A DNA stretch of 64,000 nucleotides, taken from NCBI RefSeq assembly GCF_014297445.1, contig NZ_JACORU010000002.1, forward strand, positions 434,001-498,000. The letters are read 5' to 3'. The position numbers and the translations under genes were made by a program. The notes under the pieces were generated by a model. The model was not told the DNA's origin. It saw nothing but the letters and a program-made list of their open reading frames with translations, and did not search any database. Of the stretch, positions 19,228 through 28,065 are shown piece by piece. Source of the DNA: Ramlibacter albus. GTDB taxonomy: Bacteria > Pseudomonadota > Gammaproteobacteria > Burkholderiales > Burkholderiaceae_C. Positions within the stretch are counted from its first letter, which is position 1. Each line of letters opens with the position of its first letter.

Positions 19228-19245
19228 CCTGTCAGGTCTGACAGG
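19228..19245. repeat. Perfect inverted repeat between hipA and phyH-like gene
   Basis: CCTGTCAG-GT-CTGACAGG, eight perfect pairs around a 2-bp centre. No T-run follows on either strand, so it is a poor intrinsic terminator. It lies about 40 bp upstream of the dioxygenase start and could be an operator. Confidence 0.45.
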
Positions 19246-19250
19246 GAGGG

Positions 19251-20504
19251 CTAGCGCCCGGCGGGCTTCGTACGGCGGCGCGCGGCGAATTCCCGGCGCT
19301 GCGCGCCCAGGTGGTCGCCGTCGATGTACTGCGCGAGCACATCGACCTGCGCGGCTGGTACGCCTGCTTTCCCGAAGTGCTTGCGCCAACGGTCGACCGC
19401 GCGCGCCACGTCCTCGACGACGGCGCGCGCGTCGGCCTCCCTCAAGCCGAAGGCACGGCATTGGGAGAGCGCATTGGCGATGGAAGCCTCGGCGCCGGCC
19501 GCACCGACCCCGATCGCCTGGTAGCCAAGCCCTTGCGCGGAAGGCACGACGTCGAATGCGGGAGCGAGCGCATAGGAGCCATCCGGCGCGCGCAGCAGCG
19601 CATGGTTCTTCTCGTGGTCGTCGGTGTTGTCGATGAGGATGTTGAACACCATCCGCCGGAAGAGTTGCTGCTGCTGCTGCGCGATGGCCGATGCCGGGGC
19701 GACGCGGCGCAGCAGCTGCGCGAGTTGCGGGTATCCGTTCTCCTCCCCTACGGCGCGCAACGCGACGAAGGCCGAGACGGCGTGCACACGCACCCCGGGC
19801 GCGCGGTCGAACCGGCGGATCGCCACGGCGTGGCGCGTGCCGACCTGGAGCGCGCGCGTGGCCGCGACTTCGATCCCGCAGGATGTCGCAAGCGTCATCG
19901 CCGCGTGCTCCATGAGTTCGGTGTCGAGCTCTTCGCCTTCGGTGAACTTCACCAGCCACGCCTCGCCGTCGATCATCACCAGCGACTTGGGCCGCGCACC
20001 GCCGAGGGATACGCCTGGCCGCAGCAGGCGCTTCTGGCGTTCCGGGACCGGTTCGTTCGCGAGGATCTTGCGGACCACGTCGGCCATCTCTTCGAGGCTG
20101 CCCAAGCCGGGAATCGGTGCCGTCGGCCATGGAACGTAGGCGTCGGGCTCAGTGCTCACGCCCAGCGCCCCGTAGCGGTCGTCGCCGGCAAAGAGGAGGA
20201 ATTCCAGCAGCGACAGCCGCGGCGACTTCTCGAACTTGCGGATCACGCGTTCGCCCCAACGGTCCGGGCGCGCATCGTCGAGCGCGCCCGCAGCGCTGTC
20301 CTTTTCGGGCGGGAGAAACAGTTGCGGTGCGAGCGGCAGGTCTTCGCTCAGCGCGAAGCCGCTGCGCAGCCACTCGGGCGAGTACTGCAAGGCCACTGCG
20401 CGCTGCCCCATTGCCAGGCTGATGTCGCCGACGCGCCGTGGCTGCGCCGGGTCGCCGAGCCACCAGAGCGACAGCGTGTCGCGCGGCCGGTACGCGTCAG
20501 CCAC
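19251..20504 (-). CDS. hipA: HipA-family toxin kinase
   Basis: 417 residues from a GTG at 20504. HipA_C kinase features are LPLAPQLFLPPEKDSAAGA and DARPDRWGERVI in the first part, LGGARPKSLV (ATP loop), AWLVKF (Lys), ILIDNTDDHEKNHALL (catalytic Asp and Asn) and ALAPAFDVVPS (metal Asp). In E. coli HipA phosphorylates glutamyl-tRNA synthetase and causes persistence; targets of this homologue are unknown. Its start overlaps the end of the upstream HTH gene by 8 bp, giving the usual antitoxin-first order. The frame is open to 20642, but the upstream part overlaps hipB and is rejected. Confidence 0.85.
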   Translation of the reverse strand: MADAYRPRDTLSLWWLGDPAQPRRVGDISLAMGQRAVALQYSPEWLRSGFALSEDLPLAPQLFLPPEKDSAAGALDDARPDRWGERVIRKFEKSPRLSLLEFLLFAGDDRYGALGVSTEPDAYVPWPTAPIPGLGSLEEMADVVRKILANEPVPERQKRLLRPGVSLGGARPKSLVMIDGEAWLVKFTEGEELDTELMEHAAMTLATSCGIEVAATRALQVGTRHAVAIRRFDRAPGVRVHAVSAFVALRAVGEENGYPQLAQLLRRVAPASAIAQQQQQLFRRMVFNILIDNTDDHEKNHALLRAPDGSYALAPAFDVVPSAQGLGYQAIGVGAAGAEASIANALSQCRAFGLREADARAVVEDVARAVDRWRKHFGKAGVPAAQVDVLAQYIDGDHLGAQRREFAARRRTKPAGR

Positions 20505-20832
20505 GGCGGCCACCCCGCGGGCTGTGGCGTTCGGCTGCCGCACGGATTTCGGCTTCGAGCGCGGCAGCGTCCTCCTTGGGGTCCGCCGCGCTGCCGAGTG
20601 CCTCGTGCCGGCCGACCAGCCACAGGGCCGTGGCATAGACACCCATCGAGACGGTCGGGTCGCCTTTTTCGAGCCGGATCAGCGTCGGCACGGAAACCTG
20701 CAGGCGCAACGCCCAATCACGCAACGACTGGCGCCTGCGCTTGCGGGCCGTGGCCAGGTCACCGCCGAGCTTGCGCAGGGCTGCCGCCGCCACCGGGGGC
20801 AGTGCGTGAACAGCGGTGGCGACTTGTGGCAT
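20497..20832 (-). CDS. hipB: HTH antitoxin, HipB-like
   Basis: 111 residues. An XRE-type helix-turn-helix covers residues about 18-75: LRKLGGDLATARKRRRQSL, LQVSVPTLIRLEKGDPTVSMGV. It should neutralise and repress with the HipA kinase encoded directly downstream. An acidic and alanine-rich C-terminal tail follows. A well-spaced promoter places the transcription start next to the ATG, so the mRNA may be leaderless; an internal GTG (before AAAALRKL) is a possible alternative start. Confidence 0.82.
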   Translation of the reverse strand: MPQVATAVHALPPVAAAALRKLGGDLATARKRRRQSLRDWALRLQVSVPTLIRLEKGDPTVSMGVYATALWLVGRHEALGSAADPKEDAAALEAEIRAAAERHSPRGGRRG

Positions 20833-20839
20833 GCCTTAT

Positions 20840-20868
20840 ATTTTAACGACTGCGTATGGTTTGTGCAA
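20840..20868 (-). promoter_or_regulatory. hipBA promoter
   Basis: On the minus strand TTGCAC (-35, 20863-20868) is followed after 17 bp by TAAAAT (-10, 20840-20845). The -10 box ends 7 bp before the hipB start codon at 20832. The surrounding 20833-20880 stretch is the most AT-rich in this part of the window. Confidence 0.5.
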
Positions 20869-20975
20869 TTATATGTTATCGAAATGACCCAGATGAGGCT
20901 GCGCTGCCCTTTGCCGCACGCGGGATTCGGCGCCTGCCCACACCCGTCCCGCCCGGCAGGCGTCAAACTCCCGTC

Positions 20976-22463
20976 ATGCAAGCCCGCTTCGACAACAGCT
21001 ACGCCCGCGACCTGCCCGGCCTGTACGTGCCTTGGAAACCGGCCGAGGTGCCCGCGCCCCGGCTGCTGTACCTCAACCGCCCGCTCGCCGAGGAGCTCGG
21101 CCTCGACCTCGCCACGCTGCCCCCCGGCGAAGTTGCGGCGGTGATCGCCGGCAACCGCGTGCCCGAAGGCGCCGAACCCATTGCGCAGGTTTATGCGGGC
21201 CACCAGTTCGGCGGCTTCTCGCCGCAACTGGGCGATGGCCGCGCGGTGCTGCTGGGCGAGGTGGTGGACCGCAACGGGCAGCGGCGCGACATCGCGCTGA
21301 AGGGGTCCGGGCGCACACCGTTCTCGCGCGGCGGCGACGGCAAGGCGGCCGTGGGGCCGATGCTGCGCGAGGTGATCATCGGCGAGGCGATGCATGCGCT
21401 GGGCATCCCGACCACGCGCGCGCTAGCCGTCGCAGCCACCGGCGAAGACGTGTACCGCGAGCGCGTGTTGCCAGGCGCCGTGCTTGCACGCGTTGCTGCG
21501 AGCCACCTGCGCGTGGGCACCTTCGAATTCTTCGCGTCGCGCGACGACCGCGAGAAGCTGCGCCAACTCGCCGACTACGCCATCGCTCGGCACGACCCCG
21601 ACCTCGCGGGCACGCCCGGGCGCTACCTGCAATTGCTCGCGCGCGTGACGCAGCGGCAGGCCGAGCTCATTGCGCAATGGATGAACGTGGGCTTCATCCA
21701 CGGCGTGATGAACACCGACAACATGACCATATCCGGCGAGACCATCGACTACGGGCCTTGCGCTTTCATGGAAGCGTACGACCCGCGGGCGGTCTTCAGC
21801 TCCATCGACCATGGCGGGCGCTATGCGTACGGCAACCAGCCGGCGATCGCGCAGTGGAACCTGGCGCGGTTTGCCGAGGCCTTATTGCCGCTGGTTGTGG
21901 GCGACAACGAAGATTCCGCGCCTGCGGTTGCAGAAGCGACCGCGGTGCTCGAGACTTTCCCGAAGCTGTTCCAGGCTGCGTTGCTGCGCGGGTTGCGCGC
22001 AAAGCTCGGTTTCGCCGAGTCGGGTGACGACGCGGCCGATGCAGGCCTTGCGAACGACTGGCTCGGCTTGCTGCACGCGCAGAAGGTCGACTTCACGCTC
22101 GGCTGGCGCCGCCTGGCGGATGCGGCGGCCGGCAACGACGCGCCACTGCAATCGCTCTTTGCAGATGCCGAGCCGCTGAACGCATGGCTCACGCGCTGGC
22201 GCGCGAGGTGCGCGCAGGACGCCACGCACTCCACCGAAACGCGCGTGCAGCAGATGCGCCGCGCGAGCCCGTGGGTCATCCCGCGCAACCATCGTGTCGA
22301 AGAGGCGTTGCAGGCCGCCTCCGAAACGGACGACCTGGGCCCGTTCGAGCGGTTGCTGGCTGCCCTGCGCAACCCCTACGAAGTGACCGCGGAGAACGCC
22401 GCGTATGCGCAGCCGGCACCTGAGGCCGTGACGGCCTGCTACCAGACGTTCTGCGGGACTTGA
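20976..22463 (+). CDS. selO: Protein adenylyltransferase SelO (YdiU)
   Basis: 495 residues, the length expected for bacterial SelO. This pseudokinase-fold enzyme transfers AMP to Ser/Thr/Tyr of target proteins, linked in E. coli to redox stress. Visible hallmarks are YAGHQFGGFSPQLGDGRAVLLG, the ATP-binding Lys K109 in ALKGSGRTPFSRGGDG, VRVGTFEFF-like AASHLRVGTFEFFA, and the metal site region GVMNTDNMTISGETIDYGPC. Bacterial SelO often ends in a redox Cys: here FCGT-end CYQTFCGT supplies it. ATG 20976 gives the standard N-terminus FDNSYARDLPGLYVP. It is divergent from hipBA. Confidence 0.95.
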   Translation: MQARFDNSYARDLPGLYVPWKPAEVPAPRLLYLNRPLAEELGLDLATLPPGEVAAVIAGNRVPEGAEPIAQVYAGHQFGGFSPQLGDGRAVLLGEVVDRNGQRRDIALKGSGRTPFSRGGDGKAAVGPMLREVIIGEAMHALGIPTTRALAVAATGEDVYRERVLPGAVLARVAASHLRVGTFEFFASRDDREKLRQLADYAIARHDPDLAGTPGRYLQLLARVTQRQAELIAQWMNVGFIHGVMNTDNMTISGETIDYGPCAFMEAYDPRAVFSSIDHGGRYAYGNQPAIAQWNLARFAEALLPLVVGDNEDSAPAVAEATAVLETFPKLFQAALLRGLRAKLGFAESGDDAADAGLANDWLGLLHAQKVDFTLGWRRLADAAAGNDAPLQSLFADAEPLNAWLTRWRARCAQDATHSTETRVQQMRRASPWVIPRNHRVEEALQAASETDDLGPFERLLAALRNPYEVTAENAAYAQPAPEAVTACYQTFCGT

Positions 22464-22544
22464 GCACTCACGTATCTTAGAACTTTCAGTTGCAGATGAG
22501 GCAGCGTGCTGTTAGATTGCGCGACGACAAATCAGGGAGTGTCC

Positions 22545-23588
22545 ATGAACACCTTGAGTGTGGCGCGCGACTTCGCCGGGGCGTACTGCCCGAACAAAAC
22601 TTTCTTGTTGCCGCAAGGCCTCGCAGACGAACTGGCTGCCTTGGGCCGCCTGCCCGAACAAATGCCTGCTGGCGCCTACGCCCGCAAGGTGGTCGAACAA
22701 CTGCTGATCGACCTCTCGTGGTCCTCGTCGCACCTGGAAGGCAACCGCTACACCTTGCTCGACACCGAGGAGCTGTTCAAGAGCGGCGCTGCGCCGACAG
22801 ACAGCGACGCCATCATGCTGTTGAACCACAAGGCCGCGATCGAGTTCATGGTCGATGCCGTGCCGGTGCAGGGCCTCACGCCCGTCGTCGTGCGCAACCT
22901 GCATGCGGTGCTGATGCAGGGCCTGCTGGTCGACGAAACGGCGCTCGGCACCATCCGCAACAAGATCGTAAACATCAGCGGCTCCGTATTCTTGCCTGCG
23001 CAAGCGCCGCAGCTGCTGGGCGAGATGTTCGGGCATGTCGTTGCGAAGTCGCGCGAGATCCGCAACGCGGTGGAAGCGGCGTTCTTCCTCTGGGTGAACC
23101 TCGCCTACCTGCAGCCCTTCGAAGACGGCAATAAACGCGTGAGCCGGCTCGCGGCCAATATCCCGCTGATGCTCTACAACCAGGCGCCGCTGTCCTTCAT
23201 CGACGTGGACCGCGACGACCATGCGTTGGCGATGATGGGCGTGTACGAAGCCCGGGACGTGTCGATGGCCGTGGACCTGTTCGCATGGACGTACCGCCGT
23301 TCGCAGGCGCGCTACAAGGCGGTGCTCGATGCGGTGGGCAAGCCCGATGCCTTCCGCATCCGCCATCGTGAAGCGCTCACGCAGGCCGTGGTGCAGGTGG
23401 TGCGCAACGGCAAGAAGCCTGCCCAGGCTGTCTCGCTGCTGCGCCTGCCCGCCGCGGACAAGGCACGGTTCGCGCAACTGCTCGCGCGCGAGCTGGGCGC
23501 GCTCGCGCCGTACAACTGCGCGCGGTTCAGGCTCGGCGTGGACGAGGCGCAGGCGTGGATCGACAAGGGGCGGCCGGGCCTCGCGTGA
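22545..23588 (+). CDS. Fic-family protein with atypical active-site motif
   Basis: 347 residues. The Fic core occupies about 80-230 and a C-terminal wHTH-like region follows. The N-terminal inhibitory helix carries SSHLEG (S61-x3-E65-G66), the class II autoinhibition motif. The catalytic loop reads LQPFEDGNKRVSR: the phosphate-binding part is kept but the usual catalytic His is Gln (Q190), and GNGR is GNKR. A recognisable subfamily of Fic proteins shares this variant. It may have lost AMP transfer or catalyse another reaction. ATG 22545 follows AGGGAG; the upstream ATG 22506 lacks a site. It is 81 bp after selO on the same strand. Confidence 0.85.
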   Translation: MNTLSVARDFAGAYCPNKTFLLPQGLADELAALGRLPEQMPAGAYARKVVEQLLIDLSWSSSHLEGNRYTLLDTEELFKSGAAPTDSDAIMLLNHKAAIEFMVDAVPVQGLTPVVVRNLHAVLMQGLLVDETALGTIRNKIVNISGSVFLPAQAPQLLGEMFGHVVAKSREIRNAVEAAFFLWVNLAYLQPFEDGNKRVSRLAANIPLMLYNQAPLSFIDVDRDDHALAMMGVYEARDVSMAVDLFAWTYRRSQARYKAVLDAVGKPDAFRIRHREALTQAVVQVVRNGKKPAQAVSLLRLPAADKARFAQLLARELGALAPYNCARFRLGVDEAQAWIDKGRPGLA

Positions 23589-23589
23589 C

Positions 23590-24837
23590 CTACGGCGACG
23601 TCACCGACAACGTGTATTGCCCCTGCGACGTGAAGGTGTTCGAGGTAACGATGATCTCGTGGAACCCCGTGAACGTGGCCGTGTAGCTGAACGTCGCGCG
23701 GCCGGCCGTCGTCTTGCGGTCGGTCGCGACGGCGGGGCTCGTCGGCGTGCGGTCGTCGCGCAGGATGAGGAAAGGCGCGAACGCCGTCGTGTCCAGCGTC
23801 AGCGTGACGCGCTCGCCCGTGCGCATCATGAGGATGTAGCGGTCTTCCAGGCCGCCCTGGAACGAGCAGGTCGTGCCCTGCGCGATCGACTGCGTCGTCG
23901 TGGTGTTGTACGTGATGAAGGTGACGGGCATGCACGTAGCGCCCGTCGCCGCCGTCGAGAAGTTGTTGGACAGCTTGAGCGTGTAGTTGCCCGTGGTGGT
24001 GGCCGCCGGCGAGTAAACGCGCACGCTGTAGCTGCCGGCCGGCAGGATGTATTGCAGTTGCAGCGGGTTCACGGCCGCCGGGGCGAAGGCGTCGGACGGC
24101 TGCGCACCGACGATGCGCCCGTCCGCCGCGAAGATGCGCAGCTGGCGGCCTTCCGCGCCGGTGACCTCCGCCTTGAAGGCGGCCTGCGACGTGAGCTGCA
24201 GCGTGTACTGGTCGTAGCGCACGTTGAGCGCCGTGTCCACGCAGTCGTCTGCCGTCCATGCCCCCGTCGTCGTGAGGCCGATGGTCACCTGCGCGGCCGT
24301 GCAGTCCGATGCGACGGCCGTGCCGTTGAGCACGCTCACGGCATTGGCCACCATCGTGTTGAACGCACGGGCAGGCGCGCCCCAGGTCACGTCCGTGGCG
24401 AGGTTGGCCAGCAGGCCGGCCAGGTTGTTGACGATGACGCCGCGTGAAGCGCTCCCGTAGGCCGCGAAGAACTGCGCGAGCGCGTCCTGCAGGATCGTGT
24501 ACGAAGCAGGCGGCACGGTCTGTGCCGTGACGCCGAGGTTGGCGAGCACCGTGGTCGACAGCGAAGTGTCCGGCGTGCCGGCCAGCGTGGCTGCCAACGT
24601 GGTGCCCAGCGCAGCGCCCGATTGCGTGCCGAACGTCGCGAATTCGGCCGAGGTGGGTGCCCGGCCGCGAAGCGCGACGAACACGCGGACCTGCTCCGAG
24701 GTGGCTGTGGACCCCGCCTGCTGCGCCTGCGGCACGGGCCGGGGAGAGGAAAGGGTAGAAGAAGAAACTACGTCGCTGCCGCCGCCGCACGCCGTGAGCG
24801 CGATCGCGGCGGCCAATACTGCCAACTGCCGGTACAT
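23590..24837 (-). CDS. Lipoprotein with shared N-terminal module and PPC-like domains
   Basis: 415 residues. Lipobox ALTAC (C17) is followed by GGG. Residues about 45-180 are the module shared by six lipoproteins here: LRGRAPTSAEF, TVLANLGV, then FFAAYGSASRGVIVNNLAGLL and TWGAPARAFN. It recalls DUF4214-type linkers but is not identical. The C-terminal half has two beta-rich repeats resembling bacterial pre-peptidase C-terminal domains: PAGSYSVRVYSPAATTTGNY and FTGFHEIIVTSN..SQGQYTLSV, each preceded by a Phe/Leu-rich DDRTP or FAADG strand. It is probably a surface-exposed outer-membrane lipoprotein. It ends 1 bp from the Fic gene end (convergent). It is a close paralogue of the gene at 25594. 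Function unknown. Confidence 0.8.
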   Translation of the reverse strand: MYRQLAVLAAAIALTACGGGSDVVSSSTLSSPRPVPQAQQAGSTATSEQVRVFVALRGRAPTSAEFATFGTQSGAALGTTLAATLAGTPDTSLSTTVLANLGVTAQTVPPASYTILQDALAQFFAAYGSASRGVIVNNLAGLLANLATDVTWGAPARAFNTMVANAVSVLNGTAVASDCTAAQVTIGLTTTGAWTADDCVDTALNVRYDQYTLQLTSQAAFKAEVTGAEGRQLRIFAADGRIVGAQPSDAFAPAAVNPLQLQYILPAGSYSVRVYSPAATTTGNYTLKLSNNFSTAATGATCMPVTFITYNTTTTQSIAQGTTCSFQGGLEDRYILMMRTGERVTLTLDTTAFAPFLILRDDRTPTSPAVATDRKTTAGRATFSYTATFTGFHEIIVTSNTFTSQGQYTLSVTSP

Positions 24838-24929
24838 CTACTGCCTGCCTGACTGTCGAAACCGCGTTTCTATCAGGCAATGCGCGCGCGCGAGCCGGGG
24901 TTATCCCGATGCAGTGCTACCCTGCGCCC

Positions 24930-25571
24930 ATGTTGACCGTCCACCACCTCACCACGTCCCAATCCGAACGCGTGCTCTGGCTGTGCGAGGAGCTGGGCAT
25001 CGACTACACCATGGTGCGCCACGAGCGCCTGCCGGACACGCGCCTCGCGCCGCCCTCGCTACGCGCGCTGACGCCGATGGGCACCGGCCCGGTGATGCAG
25101 GACGGCGACGTGACGATGAGCGAGTCGGGCGCCATCGTCGAATACATCATCCACAAATACGGCGGCGGCCGGCTCGCACTACCGCCCTCGCACCCGGACT
25201 ACGCGCAGTACCTCTACTGGTTCCACTTCGCGAACGCCTCGCTGCAGCCGGTTATGGGCCGCATCATGATGTTGAAGCGCCTCGAGGTGCCGCAGGACCA
25301 CGCGTATTCGAAGGCCATGCACGAACGGCTCGACCGCGCGCTGCGCACCGTGGATGCACGCGTGCAGCCGCACACGTGGCTGGCCGGCAGCGATTTCACG
25401 GCCGCGGACATCATGACCGTGTTCAGCCTGACGACAATGCGCATCTTCGCGCCGGTGGACCTGGGTGCGTATGCAGGCATCCTTGCGTACCTGCAGCGCG
25501 TTGGCGCGCGGCCGGCTTACCGGCGCGCGATGGCCAAGGGCGACCCGGGGATGGAGCCGCTGCTGGCCTGA
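24930..25571 (+). CDS. Glutathione S-transferase family protein
   Basis: 213 residues with an N-terminal thioredoxin-like domain (MLTVHHLTTSQSERVLWL, cis-Pro region TPMGTGPVMQ, and the glutathione-binding SESGAIVEYI) and an all-helical C-terminal domain (FTAADIMTVFSLTTMRIF, the N-capping box). It conjugates or reduces electrophiles with glutathione in the cytoplasm. ATG 24930 is chosen because it starts the first beta strand. It lies between two paralogous lipoprotein genes of opposite strand, with which it has no obvious functional tie. Confidence 0.92.
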   Translation: MLTVHHLTTSQSERVLWLCEELGIDYTMVRHERLPDTRLAPPSLRALTPMGTGPVMQDGDVTMSESGAIVEYIIHKYGGGRLALPPSHPDYAQYLYWFHFANASLQPVMGRIMMLKRLEVPQDHAYSKAMHERLDRALRTVDARVQPHTWLAGSDFTAADIMTVFSLTTMRIFAPVDLGAYAGILAYLQRVGARPAYRRAMAKGDPGMEPLLA

Positions 25572-25593
25572 AGCGGCAACGGCACCTTGACCC

Positions 25594-26853
25594 TCATGGC
25601 GAGGTGACGGTCAAGGTGTAGGTACCCTTCGACGTGAAGTCGTTCGACGTCACGATGATCTCGTGGAACCCGGAGAACGTGGCGGTGTAGCTTACGGTGA
25701 CGCTGCCCGCCGCGGCCTTGCGGTCGGAGCCCACCACCGGGCTGGTTGGCGTGCGGTCGTCTCGCAGCAGGAGGTAAGGCGCGAAGGCCGCCGAGTCGAG
25801 CGTGACGGTCACGCGTTCGCCGATGCGCATCAGCAGCAGGTAGCGGTCTTCCAGGCCGCCCTGGAACACGCACGACACGCCCTGCGCGATGGACTGCGTG
25901 GTGGCCACGCCGTACGTGGTGAAGGTGACCGGCAGGCACGTGTCGCCCGCGGCCGCCGTGGAGAAGGCGCTGGACAGCTTCAGGGTGTAGTTGCCGGTGC
26001 TCGTGGCAGCCGCCGAGTACACGCGCACGATGTAGTCGCCCGCGGGCAGGATGTACTGCAAAGTCAGGGGGTCCACGGCGGCCGGCGCAAAGGCATCCGA
26101 CGGCTGCTCGCCCACGGCGCGGCCATCGCTGGCGAAGATGCGCAGTTGCCGCCCCGCGCCGCCCGACACCTCCGCGCGGAAGGCCGCCTGCGAGGTGAGC
26201 TGCAGCGCGTATTGGTCGTAGCGGACGTTCAGGTTCGGGTCCACGCAGTCGTCGGCCGTCCACGCGCCCGTGATGGTGAGGCCGATCGCCATCTGCACCG
26301 TCGTGCAGCCGGACACAGCCGCTGCGGTGTTGTTCAGCACGCTCAACCCGCTCGCGACCATCGCGTTGAAAGCGCGCGAGGGCGCGCCCCACGTGACGTC
26401 GAGCGGCAGGTTGGCCAGCAGGCCCGCCAGGTTGTTCACGATCACGCCGCGGGCGGCGCTGCCGTAGGCGGCGAAGTACTGCGTGAGGGCGTCCTGCAAG
26501 GTGGTGTACGACGCGGACGCGACAGTCTGCGGCGACACACCGAGGTTGGCGAGCACCGTTTGCGCCAGCGCAGCGTCCGACGTGGCCGTGGACGACGACG
26601 CCAGCGTGGTCGCCAGCTCGGCGCCCGTCTGCGTGCCGAACGCCGCCGCCTCCGCCGCCGTGGGCGCGCGGCCGCGCAGCGCGACGAAGGCCCGAAGCTG
26701 TTCGGCCGTCACGCCTGTCGCGGCCTGCTGCGCCTGCGGCTCGGGCCGCGCGGCCTGGGCCTGCGCCGAAGCGGAAACTGCGTCGCCCCCGCCGCCGCAC
26801 GCTGCGAGCGCCAACGTGGCTGCGATCAAGACACCCTTGCAGATGCGGCTCAT
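25594..26853 (-). CDS. Lipoprotein with shared N-terminal module and PPC-like domains (paralogue)
   Basis: 419 residues, aligning along the full length with the protein at 23590. Lipobox ALAAC (C19) is followed by GGGG. The shared module has ALRGRAPTAAEAAAFG, TVLANLGVSPQTV, QYFAAYGSAARGVIVNNL and TWGAPSRAFN. The C-terminal beta repeats are PAGDYIVRVYSAAATSTGNY and FSGFHEIIVTSNDFTSKGTY. Cys pairs around GCTTVQ...DDCVD and DTCLP...VSCVF are kept in both copies and may form disulfides. The two genes flank a GST and are most simply explained by duplication. Function unknown. Confidence 0.8.
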   Translation of the reverse strand: MSRICKGVLIAATLALAACGGGGDAVSASAQAQAARPEPQAQQAATGVTAEQLRAFVALRGRAPTAAEAAAFGTQTGAELATTLASSSTATSDAALAQTVLANLGVSPQTVASASYTTLQDALTQYFAAYGSAARGVIVNNLAGLLANLPLDVTWGAPSRAFNAMVASGLSVLNNTAAAVSGCTTVQMAIGLTITGAWTADDCVDPNLNVRYDQYALQLTSQAAFRAEVSGGAGRQLRIFASDGRAVGEQPSDAFAPAAVDPLTLQYILPAGDYIVRVYSAAATSTGNYTLKLSSAFSTAAAGDTCLPVTFTTYGVATTQSIAQGVSCVFQGGLEDRYLLLMRIGERVTVTLDSAAFAPYLLLRDDRTPTSPVVGSDRKAAAGSVTVSYTATFSGFHEIIVTSNDFTSKGTYTLTVTSP

Positions 26854-26938
26854 GGTGCTGCCCTCCGTGGCGCAGTTCTAGCAGCACGCGTGCCGGGGAC
26901 GGGGCGGGGTTATCCCTCGGCGGGCTCGCCCCGCATGA

Positions 26939-27913
26939 TCACTCCGCCTTCACCCCGGCCGCCTTGATCACCTTCGCCCACTTCGCGATCTCGTCGTCGA
27001 GGTACTTCGCCGCCTGCTCCGGCGTGTTGCCCACCGGCTCGATGCCGAGGGCTTCGAACTTGCCCTTGATGTCGGCCGAGTGCACGGCCTTGGCGACTTC
27101 CGTGGACATGCGGTTGACGATGTCGCGCGGCACGCCGGCGGGCGCGAGGAACATCACCCACGTGGACGACTCCAGCTTCGGGCCGCCCGCTTCTGCGATC
27201 GTCGGCACTTCAGGATAAGCCGGCAGCCGCTTCGCGGAGAACATGCCCATCGCGCGCAGCTTGCCCGCCTTGACCTGCGGCATCAGCGAGCTGGGCGTGT
27301 CCACCAGGATCTGGATGGCGCCGCCGATGGTGTCCTGCATCGCGGGCGCCGTGCCGCGGTACGGGATGTGGACCATGAAGGTGCCCGTCTCCTGCTTGAA
27401 GAGCTCGGTGGTGAGGTGCGCCGCCGCGCCCACGCCCGACGAACCGAAGGACACCTTGCCCGGGTTGCGCTTGGCGTAGGCGACGAGCTCCTTCACGTCC
27501 TTGGGCGGGAAGTTGTTGTTGACCGTCATGATCAGCGGCGCGATGCCCACCAGCGAGACGGGCGCGAAGCTCTTGACCGGGTCGAAGGGCATGCGGCCCT
27601 GGTACAGCGTGGCGTTGGCCGCATGGCCGGCGATGACGGTGAGGAAGGTGTAGCCGTCGGGCGTGGCCTTGGCCGCCAGGTCCGCGCCGAGCAGCGAGTT
27701 GGCGCCGGGCTTGTTCTCCACGACGATGGTCCAGCCGGTCTGCTTGGAGACTTCCTGCAGGACCATGCGGGTGGAGTTGTCCGTGATGCCGCCGGGCGGG
27801 TACGGGACGATCCAGCGGATGGGCTTGCTCGGCCAGGCTTGCGCGTTGGCAGCGATGCTGGTGGCGGCGGCCAGCGTGAACGCGGCAATGCGAACGAAGG
27901 TACTGAACTGCAC
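26939..27913 (-). CDS. Bug/TctC-family tripartite tricarboxylate receptor
   Basis: 324-residue periplasmic receptor from a GTG at 27913, preceded by AAGGAGA. The signal peptide ends near IAANAQA; the family start is WPSKPIRWIVPYPPGGITD, then VVENKPGANSLLGADLAA, FGSSGVGAAAHLTTELF and HIPYRGTAPAMQD. The frame extends upstream to 28021 but without a ribosome site. It is monocistronic, with no TctA/TctB and no enzyme gene beside it; its ligand is unknown. Confidence 0.93.
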   Translation of the reverse strand: MQFSTFVRIAAFTLAAATSIAANAQAWPSKPIRWIVPYPPGGITDNSTRMVLQEVSKQTGWTIVVENKPGANSLLGADLAAKATPDGYTFLTVIAGHAANATLYQGRMPFDPVKSFAPVSLVGIAPLIMTVNNNFPPKDVKELVAYAKRNPGKVSFGSSGVGAAAHLTTELFKQETGTFMVHIPYRGTAPAMQDTIGGAIQILVDTPSSLMPQVKAGKLRAMGMFSAKRLPAYPEVPTIAEAGGPKLESSTWVMFLAPAGVPRDIVNRMSTEVAKAVHSADIKGKFEALGIEPVGNTPEQAAKYLDDEIAKWAKVIKAAGVKAE

Positions 27914-28065
27914 GGGTGTCTCCTTGTTGTGGTGCTGCGAGGAGACAGGATACAGCGCGGTGGAAGTGGGAGGGAGCGTTGCGTGAGCAGGTCGCGGTGG
28001 CGCTCGATGCCGCAGATACACTATGTTCGTTCAGGCGCCTCACTGCGCATATTCAGGGAGCGGGT

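Noticed and set aside
19228..19245. Intrinsic terminator after hipA
   Set aside because: No T-run follows the hairpin on either strand.
19311..20846. Plus-strand frame of 511 codons opposite hipBA
   Set aside because: Composition is that of an antisense shadow, with no conserved motif, while hipA/hipB motifs are clear.
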